In this document: positions 1 to 5,765 of the stretch, piece by piece
Numbering within the stretch: position 1 is the stretch's first letter
Layout of the letters: each line of letters begins with the position of its first letter
From: Patescibacteria group bacterium
GTDB lineage: Bacteria; Patescibacteriota; Minisyncoccia; UBA6257; UBA11618
Direction of reading: 5' to 3'
Assembly (NCBI GenBank): GCA_003539915.1
Contig: DPNX01000039.1
Coordinates: 1-5,765, forward strand
DNA length: 5,765 nucleotides
Notes under the pieces: model-generated
Database searches by the model: none
The model's input: the letters and a program-made list of their open reading frames with translations, nothing else
Told to the model about the DNA's origin: nothing
Made by a program: the position numbers and the translations under genes

Positions 1-1
1 T

Positions 2-355
2 GCTCCTGAGGTGAAGAATGGTTTCTCGGACTTCGAGAACCAGTTGGCTGAAGAGATCAAGCAGCTCATCCAAAAGGCCTATAAGGCCCACAAGGATCAG
101 CTGGCAACTTCTTGGAAAAGCGAAGGCTTTGAAGAGAGGGTGGATTCTCTGGCCGAAAGTTTTGTGAAGCTGGTCGTCGATCGTGGCGAGACTGATTCCA
201 AAAAAGTCGCTCACCGTGGTGCTACTGCTATCGTCAAAGGTATGCGGGCAGCCGCTACTGATGAGCCGGTTGTGCGAAATGGCGAAGCTGAAGTCGATTT
301 CGAACTCGCTCGCGAGATTGAAGACATCACGAAAATGGCTTTGATCTGCAGCTAG
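2..355 (+). CDS. Unrecognised charged, probably helical protein (5' end outside window)
   Basis: I do not recognise this protein. About 118 residues are visible, ending in a TAG stop. The frame is open to the left edge (Ala-Pro-Glu before a GTG at 11). That GTG has no ribosome binding site at usable distance, so I read it as an internal Val and the gene as truncated by the window. The sequence is rich in Glu, Lys, Asp and Ala and lacks long hydrophobic runs. It looks soluble and mostly alpha-helical: long amphipathic stretches in the first 30 visible residues and again around the middle, then an Ala-rich section and an acidic stretch before the C-terminus. There is a single Cys, two residues from the end. 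Base composition (about 51% GC) and codon choice (5 of 6 Ile are ATC; none of 7 Leu is TTA) differ sharply from the genes downstream. This suggests codon selection for high expression or a separate origin. A strong terminator 36 nt past the stop separates it from recO. Confidence 0.7.
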   Translation, partial: APEVKNGFSDFENQLAEEIKQLIQKAYKAHKDQLATSWKSEGFEERVDSLAESFVKLVVDRGETDSKKVAHRGATAIVKGMRAAATDEPVVRNGEAEVDFELAREIEDITKMALICS

Positions 356-391
356 TCATTACCTAGTCTCAACCTAAATGGTTTTGGCGCG

Positions 392-427
392 CCCCTTGTA
401 GCTTAGGCTGCAAGGGGTTTTTTATTT
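392..427 (+). terminator. Rho-independent terminator
   Basis: An 11-bp stem is formed by 392-402 and 407-417, with CCCCTTG at the base pairing to CAAGGGG, one G-T wobble inside, and a four-base TTAG loop. It is followed directly by a T-run (six T, one A, three T). It lies 36 nt after the stop of the upstream gene and should end that transcript. There is no matching A-run on the left side, so it looks unidirectional. Confidence 0.92.
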
Positions 428-436
428 CAATAAAGC

Positions 437-465
437 TTTCCAAAAGAGCTTTTTTGTTTTATTAT
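437..465 (+). promoter_or_regulatory. Candidate sigma70-type promoter for the recO operon
   Basis: TTTCCA at 437-442 (4 of 6 matches to TTGACA) and TATTAT at 460-465 (5 of 6 matches to TATAAT) are 17 bp apart, the optimal spacing. The site sits between the terminator of the upstream gene and recO, where a promoter is needed. Transcription would start about 7 nt downstream, at or next to the GTG at 473, implying a leaderless message. The region is AT-rich, so chance matches are easy and confidence is modest. Confidence 0.35.
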
Positions 466-472
466 TTTCAGT

Positions 473-1018
473 GTGAAAGAGTATTGCACTGAGGCTATTG
501 TTTTAGACAAAGAGGATCTTAGAGAGCTTGATTCACGAGTCTTTTTTTATACTAAGGGCCTTGGTAAGGTGGTTGGTAAAGCTACTAGTGCTCGCAAGAT
601 AACATCAAAGCTAAATGCTCATTTAGAACCCTTGAACCTAGTTCAGTTGAGGCTGATTCATAAGAACAATTTTCAGATTATTGATGCTTTAACTATTGAT
701 AGATTTTCTGCTCTGCGTCATCCTGATCGATTACCTCAGATTCTTAATCTCTTAACCTTTATGAAAGAGATGACCTTTGAGGAACAGAGTGATCATGAGT
801 TGTGGAGTGCTTTCAAAGAGATTCTCTATTCTGAAAATATCACTTACCGGCCTTTATTGAGATCTCTCGGATTCGATCCTCAGTTTGCCCTTTGTGACAC
901 TTGTCAGGAGAAACCTCATTATTTCATCGCTCAAGACTTCAGCTTTTGTTGTCAGAAGTGTTTAACCGAAGCCAGTAATAATAAAGTATGCTTAAAATCC
1001 TATATTCCATTGTCTTAG
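473..1018 (+). CDS. recO: DNA repair protein RecO, short form
   Basis: RecO helps load RecA on single-stranded DNA coated with SSB in the RecFOR recombinational repair pathway, in the cytoplasm. The N-terminal part (about residues 1-78) matches the RecO OB fold: a TEAIVL start strand, a Phe-Tyr-Thr-Lys-Gly-Leu-Gly turn near 25-31, and a Leu-Glu-Pro-Leu segment at 51-54. A helical section follows, with the typical LLRSLGFDP run (128-136) leading into a zinc-finger-like pair, C141/C144 and C160/C163. At 181 residues it is shorter than the usual 230-250. It ends about 18 residues after the last zinc Cys, so most of the C-terminal helical region is missing. The GTG start is the only plausible one: an in-frame TAA lies at 431-433 and no ATG or TTG occurs between. 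No Shine-Dalgarno motif precedes it; the leader is T-rich. The end overlaps the next gene by 31 nt. The family call is firm; full function without the C-terminal part is unproven. Confidence 0.9.
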   Translation: MKEYCTEAIVLDKEDLRELDSRVFFYTKGLGKVVGKATSARKITSKLNAHLEPLNLVQLRLIHKNNFQIIDALTIDRFSALRHPDRLPQILNLLTFMKEMTFEEQSDHELWSAFKEILYSENITYRPLLRSLGFDPQFALCDTCQEKPHYFIAQDFSFCCQKCLTEASNNKVCLKSYIPLS

Positions 1019-2658
1019 TAGTTATTTTAGCCGGCGTGGCTTATTTTGGCTTTCATTGGTTCACTCATGACAACAGTGGCTTATCATTAGAATTTAAGGG
1101 TCCAGAATTAGTTCCGATTGGTATGCCTTTTGAATTAGAGGTGGGAGTTAATAACAACTCCGGCCAGGTCTTAAATAATGCTAAGCTACTTCTTTCTATA
1201 CCTAAGGGCGTGGTTTTTGTCGGTCGGTCTGCTGATGAAAATATAATTTCACGCAAGATTGGCAATGTAGGTGTAGGGAGCCTAACCACTCAGAAGTTCG
1301 ATTTAATAGTACTTAAGGGAGAGGATGATGATGTAAAGAGTATCACCGCTACTATCGACTATACACCAGAGGATGTTAAAACTCGTTTTCAAAAGAGATC
1401 TAACTGGCAATTACCTATAGAAGGCGAGGCACTTGAGTTAATAGGTGAGTTACCAGCAAAAATTACTAGCGGTAAAGTTGTTGAATTAAAGATTAAATAT
1501 AAGAACAATAGCTCTATCGATCTTGATGACCTTGTCTTAAAGATTAAATATCCAAAATCTTTTCAATTCCAACGAGCTACCTTGAAACCTGATGAAGGTA
1601 ATAATGAGTGGTACTTAGGAGGTCTTCATCCAGGTTCTTCTAATGACTTTGTTGTTATTGGTAAGTTAATTGGTCCAGAGAATGGCTTCTTCGATTTCAA
1701 AGCAGTTGTTACTACCAAATTGAGCGGTCGCAAATATGTTATCAGTCAAAAGGTTATTAATACCGCTATTAAAGTTGCTCCTATTGATTTGAATATATTA
1801 GCTAACGACTCTGCTAATTATGTTGCTAAGATTAACGAAAAAATAGATTATTCTATTAACTATCGCTATCTTACTCGTTCACAAGGTAACAATCCTATAG
1901 TAACAGCTAAATTAAGTGGCAAGATGTTTGATCTAAACTCCTTGGAGATAGGAGATGATGGTCAGTTAGATACTCGAACCAATGTCATTAATTGGAAACT
2001 GGCCGATGGCGTGCAATCAGGCAGTGTTAATTTTTCTATTAAAACTAAAGATCAATATCCAATTAGAAGGATTGGTGATCGTAATTTTGTTTTGAAAGTT
2101 GAATCTCAGTTTGAGGATAGTGTACATGCTACGATTAGCCGTTCTGAAACTAAGGTTATTGGTCAGGTAGAGATTGAGGTCAAGGGTTACTTCCGTGATG
2201 CAAAGGGTAAGGTGATTAACAGCGGTTCGCTTCCTCCTCAAGTTGGTCAGTCTACCGAATTCAGTATTCACTGGGATATTACCAATTACGCCACTGATGT
2301 TAGTGATATTAGAGTTACCACTAGACTACCTAGTTACGTTGAGTTCGTTGGGGTTAAGAGCAAGACTAGTGGCAGTTTTAGTTTCGATGAAGATTCTCCA
2401 GAATTTTTAACTTGGGAGATAGATAAAATTCCTGCTACCAAAGGAGTCATTAGCAGACCAACCATAGCTATTTTTCAGATAAGAGCTGTACCAACCAAGG
2501 AGATGGTTGGTAAGCATATGTCCTTGATAGGAACTACTAACATTAATGTTACTGATAAGTTTACTAATACCCCCCTTAGTGATAGCGATGATGCTTTAAC
2601 AACTCAATTACCAGACGACCCTACTCTAAGCCCCTCTGATGGAATTGTGGTAGAATAA
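988..2658 (+). CDS. Membrane-anchored protein with four DUF11-like Ig-fold repeats
   Basis: This is a predicted surface protein of 556 residues. Residues 1-3 are a short cytoplasmic tail with one Lys, about 5-25 form a single hydrophobic helix, and the rest should lie outside the membrane. No lipobox Cys or clear signal-peptidase site is visible, so the helix is probably an uncleaved anchor. The outer part divides into four beta-rich repeats of about 100-130 residues: roughly 32-143, 146-263, 265-391 and 394-525. Repeats 1, 2 and 4 share an Asn-containing turn, paired strands and a Leu/Ile/Tyr-Pro-x-x-hydrophobic-x-Phe step, as in the DUF11/COG1361 family. Repeats 2-4 share a Trp (W208, W336, W476) followed by a hydrophobic strand. 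The C-terminal 30 residues are Asp/Ser/Pro-rich and probably disordered. The start at 988 lies inside recO; the next Met (residue 46) would remove the anchor. The role is unknown; adhesion, envelope structure or presenting other domains are possible. No catalytic motif was seen. Confidence 0.78.
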   Translation: MLKILYSIVLVVILAGVAYFGFHWFTHDNSGLSLEFKGPELVPIGMPFELEVGVNNNSGQVLNNAKLLLSIPKGVVFVGRSADENIISRKIGNVGVGSLTTQKFDLIVLKGEDDDVKSITATIDYTPEDVKTRFQKRSNWQLPIEGEALELIGELPAKITSGKVVELKIKYKNNSSIDLDDLVLKIKYPKSFQFQRATLKPDEGNNEWYLGGLHPGSSNDFVVIGKLIGPENGFFDFKAVVTTKLSGRKYVISQKVINTAIKVAPIDLNILANDSANYVAKINEKIDYSINYRYLTRSQGNNPIVTAKLSGKMFDLNSLEIGDDGQLDTRTNVINWKLADGVQSGSVNFSIKTKDQYPIRRIGDRNFVLKVESQFEDSVHATISRSETKVIGQVEIEVKGYFRDAKGKVINSGSLPPQVGQSTEFSIHWDITNYATDVSDIRVTTRLPSYVEFVGVKSKTSGSFSFDEDSPEFLTWEIDKIPATKGVISRPTIAIFQIRAVPTKEMVGKHMSLIGTTNINVTDKFTNTPLSDSDDALTTQLPDDPTLSPSDGIVVE

Positions 2659-2668
2659 ATAAAATATT

Positions 2669-3943
2669 ATGGATTTAATGGAGAAAATTGTTAGTTTATC
2701 TAAGCGTCGGGGTTTTATCTTTCCTGGTTCTGAAATCTATGGCGGTCTAGCTAATTCTTGGGACTTTGGTCCTTTAGGAGTGGAGTTAAAGAATAATATC
2801 AAAAAAGAGTGGTGGAAGCGTTTTGTTCAGAGTCGTGAGGATATTGTTGGTATTGAAACCGCTCTGATTATGAACCCTAAGGTCTGGGAGGCTTCTGGTC
2901 ATCTCAAAACTTTCTCGGATCCTTTAGCTGACTGCAAAGAGTGTCGAGAGCGTTTCCGAGCTGATCAATTAAAGAATAAGAAGAAATGTCCTAGCTGTGG
3001 CGGTCAATTAACAGCAGCTCGACAATTCAATCTTATGTTTAAAACCTTTATTGGTCCCTCTGAAGAATCGGCCAATGTCGCCTATTTCCGACCCGAGACG
3101 GCTCAAGGAATGTTTGTTAACTTTGAACAAGTGGTTAATAGCACTCGCAAAAGATTACCCTTTGGTATTGCTCAGGTAGGTAAGGCTTTTCGTAATGAGA
3201 TCACCCCCGGCAACTTTATCTTCCGTACTCGAGAGTTCGAGCAGATGGAGATAGAATATTTTATTAAAAAAGAAGATTGGGAGAAGCAGTTTGAGAAATG
3301 GTTGAAGGAGATGAAGCAGTGGATCAAGCATCTGGGTATTGCCACTAAGAATGTTGAGGTCATTGATATTCCTAAAAAAGAACTAGCTCACTACTCTAAA
3401 AGAACGGTTGATATTTTTTATAAGTTTCCTTTTGGTCATGAGGAGTTATATGGTTTAGCTTATCGCTCCGATTTTGATCTTAAGAATCATAATCAGAGCT
3501 ATCAAGATCCACAGACTGGTAAGCAGTTTGTTCCTCACGTTATTGAACCAACTTGGGGAGTTGAACGTACTGTTTTGGCGGTCATGGTTGAATCTTATAA
3601 AGAAGAAAAGGTTAAAGGAGAGACGCGAGTGGTAATGAACTTCCCTAATTGGTTAGCGCCTTATAAAGTAGCTATCCTACCTCTCTCTAAAAAAGCTCCT
3701 TTGACTAAATTAGCTAAAGGCATTTACAAAGATCTTTTACCTCATTTTGTTTGTGAATATGATGAGACTCAGAGTATTGGCAAGCGTTATCGTCGCCAAG
3801 ATGAGATTGGCACTCCTTTCTGCATTACGGTTGATTTTGATAGTCCTAAGAAAAAAGACGTTACCGTTAGAGATCGTAGGACCATGAAACAAAAGCGCGT
3901 TAAAATTAATAAACTACAACAATATTTAAATGAAACTCTTTAG
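2669..3943 (+). CDS. glyQS: Glycine--tRNA ligase, single-chain homodimeric type
   Basis: This cytoplasmic class II synthetase charges tRNA-Gly with glycine using ATP. It is the alpha2 type known from archaea, eukaryotes, Thermus and many Gram-positive bacteria, not the GlyQ/GlyS tetramer. Visible marks in order: the N-terminal RGFIFPGSEIYGG block (14-26); SGHLKTFSDP (76-85); a zinc-ribbon-like insertion with C89/C92 and C107/C110; RPETAQGMFVNF (141-152); motif 2 with F174-R175-N176-E177 and the FRTREFEQMEIE run (185-196); motif 3 at 291-300, an Ile-Glu-Pro-Thr-Trp-Gly-Val-Glu-Arg variant with R300. An anticodon-binding domain follows, about 331-424, beginning APYKVAILPL. At 424 residues it is at the compact end of the family, but no core block is missing. 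ATG 2669 lies 10 nt after the previous stop with no Shine-Dalgarno motif; ATG 2678 (residue 4) is an alternative start. The last 14 nt overlap the M16 peptidase gene, which suggests coupled translation. Confidence 0.97.
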   Translation: MDLMEKIVSLSKRRGFIFPGSEIYGGLANSWDFGPLGVELKNNIKKEWWKRFVQSREDIVGIETALIMNPKVWEASGHLKTFSDPLADCKECRERFRADQLKNKKKCPSCGGQLTAARQFNLMFKTFIGPSEESANVAYFRPETAQGMFVNFEQVVNSTRKRLPFGIAQVGKAFRNEITPGNFIFRTREFEQMEIEYFIKKEDWEKQFEKWLKEMKQWIKHLGIATKNVEVIDIPKKELAHYSKRTVDIFYKFPFGHEELYGLAYRSDFDLKNHNQSYQDPQTGKQFVPHVIEPTWGVERTVLAVMVESYKEEKVKGETRVVMNFPNWLAPYKVAILPLSKKAPLTKLAKGIYKDLLPHFVCEYDETQSIGKRYRRQDEIGTPFCITVDFDSPKKKDVTVRDRRTMKQKRVKINKLQQYLNETL

Positions 3944-5204
3944 TAGAACTATTTTAGACAATGGCTTACGAGTCATCACTGTTCCTCAAAAAGGTAGCCT
4001 TTCCGCTACCATTCTTGTTTTGGTTGAAGCGGGTTCTAAATATGAAACTAAAAAGATCAATGGACTTTCTCACTTTTTAGAGCATATGTGTTTCAAAGGA
4101 ACTACTAATCGTCCTACTGCTCTGGATATTACTACGGAACTAGACTCTATTGGTGCTCAATATAATGCTTTTACAGGTCAAGAGTATACTGGTTATTACG
4201 CTAAAGTTCGTTCTGAAAAACTAACCAAAGCTGTTGATATTATTGCTGATCTATATAGCAACCCAGTCCTTAATGAAGAAGAGATTGAAAAAGAGAAAGG
4301 GGTGGTTATTGAAGAGTTAAATATGTATGAGGATCTACCACCTCGCAAAGCACCTGAATTATTTGAAGAGTTGCTTTATGGTGATCAACCAGCTGGTTGG
4401 CCTATTGTTGGTCTCAAAGAGGTTATTAGCAATCTAACTAAAAAAGATCTACTCAAATATCGACAAGAGCACTATGTAGCTAAAGCTACTGCTATTATCG
4501 TTGTTGGCGCTTTTGATCAGAAAAAATTAATGAAGCAGTTAAAAGAGGCTTTTGCTAACATTCCCTCTACCAAAAAGTTTGGCAAGGTTAAGACCAAAGA
4601 ATCTCAAAAAGCTCCGCAACTTTCTATTCAATATAAAAAATCAGACCAGACCCACTTAGTTATTGGTTGTCGCGCCTTTCCTGAGAATGATAAGCGACGT
4701 TTTGCCTTAAGGGTGATGAATGATATTTTGGGTGGAGGAATGAGCTCCCGTCTTTTTCAGCGAGTTCGAGAACAGTTAGGCGCTGCTTATTATGTTCGAT
4801 CAGGAGCCAGTCTTTACACAGATCATGGTTATTGGGCTGCTGGAGCAGGTATTGATCACAAAAAAATAGACGCAGTGCTTCAAGCTATTTTAGAAGAGGC
4901 GCAGCGCTTAACCAAAGAACCAGTTCCAAAAAATGAGTTACAACGAGCCAAGGATCATCTCAGTGGTGGAATGGTTTTGGGTCTAGAATCATCTGATGAT
5001 CTAGCCATCTTTTATGGCATGCAAGAGATTGCTAACAAACCTATTATGACCCCTCAACAAATTTTGAAGGAGATCAATTCTGTTGATGCTAAAGAGATAA
5101 TGAAAGTGGCTAAAGACATTTTCCTTAATCGCAATCTAAATCTTGCTCTTATTGGTCCGTTTCGTGATAAGAGTAAGCTCAATAAGAATTTGCGTTTTAA
5201 TTAA
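3930..5204 (+). CDS. M16 family zinc metallopeptidase (insulinase-like, M16B size)
   Basis: This is a predicted zinc peptidase of the pitrilysin/insulinase clan, related to Bacillus YmxG and the mitochondrial processing peptidase beta subunit. Its 424 residues form two halves. The N-terminal half (about 1-225) carries the inverted zinc motif HFLEH (H48, catalytic E51, H52), with the third ligand E128 exactly 76 residues after H52 in VVIEEL. The C-terminal half (about 235-424) holds GGGMSSRLFQRVREQLG (268-284) and the Arg/Tyr pair R280 and Y287, spaced seven apart, which places substrate in this family. All expected active-site residues are present. There is no signal peptide or membrane segment, so it is likely cytoplasmic and, by family precedent, a dimer enclosing a chamber that degrades short peptides. 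The natural substrate is not shown by the sequence. ATG 3930 overlaps the end of the GlyRS gene by 14 nt and has no Shine-Dalgarno motif. The name could be pqqL- or ymxG-like; I assign no symbol. Confidence 0.95.
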   Translation: MKLFSRTILDNGLRVITVPQKGSLSATILVLVEAGSKYETKKINGLSHFLEHMCFKGTTNRPTALDITTELDSIGAQYNAFTGQEYTGYYAKVRSEKLTKAVDIIADLYSNPVLNEEEIEKEKGVVIEELNMYEDLPPRKAPELFEELLYGDQPAGWPIVGLKEVISNLTKKDLLKYRQEHYVAKATAIIVVGAFDQKKLMKQLKEAFANIPSTKKFGKVKTKESQKAPQLSIQYKKSDQTHLVIGCRAFPENDKRRFALRVMNDILGGGMSSRLFQRVREQLGAAYYVRSGASLYTDHGYWAAGAGIDHKKIDAVLQAILEEAQRLTKEPVPKNELQRAKDHLSGGMVLGLESSDDLAIFYGMQEIANKPIMTPQQILKEINSVDAKEIMKVAKDIFLNRNLNLALIGPFRDKSKLNKNLRFN

Positions 5205-5225
5205 AAACGAGCTTTAATAAATTCA

Positions 5226-5765
5226 ATGGAGAATAAAACAACCAATGAAGTGTTCAGCTGGTTAGCTCTTTGGCGAATAGTCGCCATGGTGGCCTTCGTT
5301 TGGGTACTTTACAACGCTCTTGGAGTTGTTTTATCAATCTTTGTAGCTTTTGTTATTGCTGCTGGTTTAGATGCTCCGGTTACTTATTTGAGTAAGAAGG
5401 GTATTCCTAGAATTTTAAGTACTCTAGTACTCTTTATTATGGCCCTCTCTTTCTTAGCGGGTTTGGTTTATACCATCGTTCCTCTAGCTATTTCCGACTT
5501 CACTCAACTCTTCCTTAACCTTAAGGATTATGCCGGGCCATTTCTTGATAACTTCCAGGCTGGTCAGGCTTTAGAAGTCATCAACCAACGACTTAATGAC
5601 TTTTCTGACACTTTGGTGAGCGGCACTATTCCACTAACAGCAGTTATTGGATCTCTCTTTGGTAATATCTTCTTAGCTATTACCGTACTCATGATCTCCT
5701 TTTATCTCACCGTTGGACGAGATGGAATCGAACGCTTTTTGGTAGCGGTTCTTCCTACCGCCTAT
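5226..5765 (+). CDS. AI-2E family transporter (PerM/TqsA type), 3' end outside window
   Basis: The first 180 codons of an integral membrane protein run open to the right edge; family members are usually 340-380 residues, so about half is visible. Hydrophobic segments lie near residues 12-30, 31-48, 61-87 and 135-163. Family marks are the GLDAPVTYLSKKGIPR run (47-62) after the second segment and the SFYLTVGRDGIERFL run (158-172) leading to a Leu-Pro. Between the third and fourth segments is a long amphipathic stretch (about 90-133), also typical. Proteins of this family have been linked to export of the autoinducer AI-2 (TqsA) and to other small-solute or Na+/H+ transport. The sequence alone does not identify the substrate, and no quorum-sensing gene is nearby. 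The ATG follows the peptidase stop by 21 nt, in an AT-rich gap without a Shine-Dalgarno motif. A second Met at residue 21 would cut into the first membrane segment and is less likely. Confidence 0.9.
   Translation, partial: MENKTTNEVFSWLALWRIVAMVAFVWVLYNALGVVLSIFVAFVIAAGLDAPVTYLSKKGIPRILSTLVLFIMALSFLAGLVYTIVPLAISDFTQLFLNLKDYAGPFLDNFQAGQALEVINQRLNDFSDTLVSGTIPLTAVIGSLFGNIFLAITVLMISFYLTVGRDGIERFLVAVLPTAY

Noticed and set aside
11..13. GTG at 11 as the true start of the first gene
   Set aside because: The frame is open upstream to the window edge and there is no ribosome binding site at usable distance, so a truncated gene is more likely.
386..393. 8-bp palindrome GGCGCGCC
   Set aside because: It runs into the base of the terminator stem and is single-copy in the window; no sign of a protein binding site.
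431..460. Second hairpin (AAAGCT at 432-437 with AGCTTT at 447-452) followed by a T-rich run
   Set aside because: Only six mostly A-T pairs with a nine-base loop; too weak to call a terminator, and it overlaps the candidate promoter.
1486..1551. 15-nt direct repeat (ttaaagattaaatat at 1486-1500 and 1537-1551)
   Set aside because: It is in frame and encodes LKIKY twice, 17 codons apart, on neighbouring strands of one Ig-like repeat; low-complexity AT-rich coding explains it without a mobile or recombination role.
1065..3363. Minus-strand open frames at 1065-1289, 2017-2271 and 3172-3363
   Set aside because: Each lies wholly inside a well-supported plus-strand gene, has no recognisable protein features and no promoter or ribosome binding site; they are shadows.
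473..5765. UGA read as glycine (genetic code 25, as in Gracilibacteria and Absconditabacteria), suggested by a CPR-like window with a GlyRS gene and no TGA stop
   Set aside because: None of the coding frames contains an in-frame TGA, and conserved glycines in GlyRS, M16 and the AI-2E protein use GGN codons. The standard bacterial code explains everything.

Overview
The window is an AT-rich stretch of bacterial DNA, about 36-38% GC by spot counts over the central genes, with every gene on the plus strand. Short gaps or overlaps join most of the genes. The gene set suggests a member of the Patescibacteria / Candidate Phyla Radiation, probably of Parcubacteria type. It comprises a short RecO, a membrane-anchored protein of repeated DUF11-like Ig folds, a single-chain glycyl-tRNA synthetase, a single-domain-pair M16 peptidase and an AI-2E-family permease. 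The reduced protein lengths and the lack of Shine-Dalgarno motifs fit this. The assignment is inference from gene content; no rRNA or other phylogenetic marker was tested.

Layout. Bases 2-355 are the 3' part of an unrecognised, highly charged and probably helical protein with clearly different composition (about 51% GC). It ends at a strong intrinsic terminator (392-427). A new transcription unit appears to begin at about 437-473, where a plausible promoter lies so close to the GTG start of recO that the message could be leaderless. Then follow recO (473-1018), the DUF11-like surface protein (988-2658, overlapping recO by 31 nt), glycyl-tRNA synthetase (2669-3943, 10-nt gap), the M16 peptidase (3930-5204, 14-nt overlap) and the 5' half of an AI-2E-family transporter (5226 to the right edge, 21-nt gap).

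How they fit together. The five genes look like one operon joined by tight spacing rather than a pathway. DNA repair (RecO), translation (GlyRS), proteolysis (M16), a cell-surface protein and a membrane permease do not share a biochemical route. Such housekeeping clusters are common in compact genomes. No mobile element, CRISPR array, RNA gene or defence system was seen. The points most worth a second look are the repeat architecture of the surface protein, the RecO that ends just after its zinc finger, the lack of a Shine-Dalgarno motif at all five visible starts, and the compositional break after the first gene.
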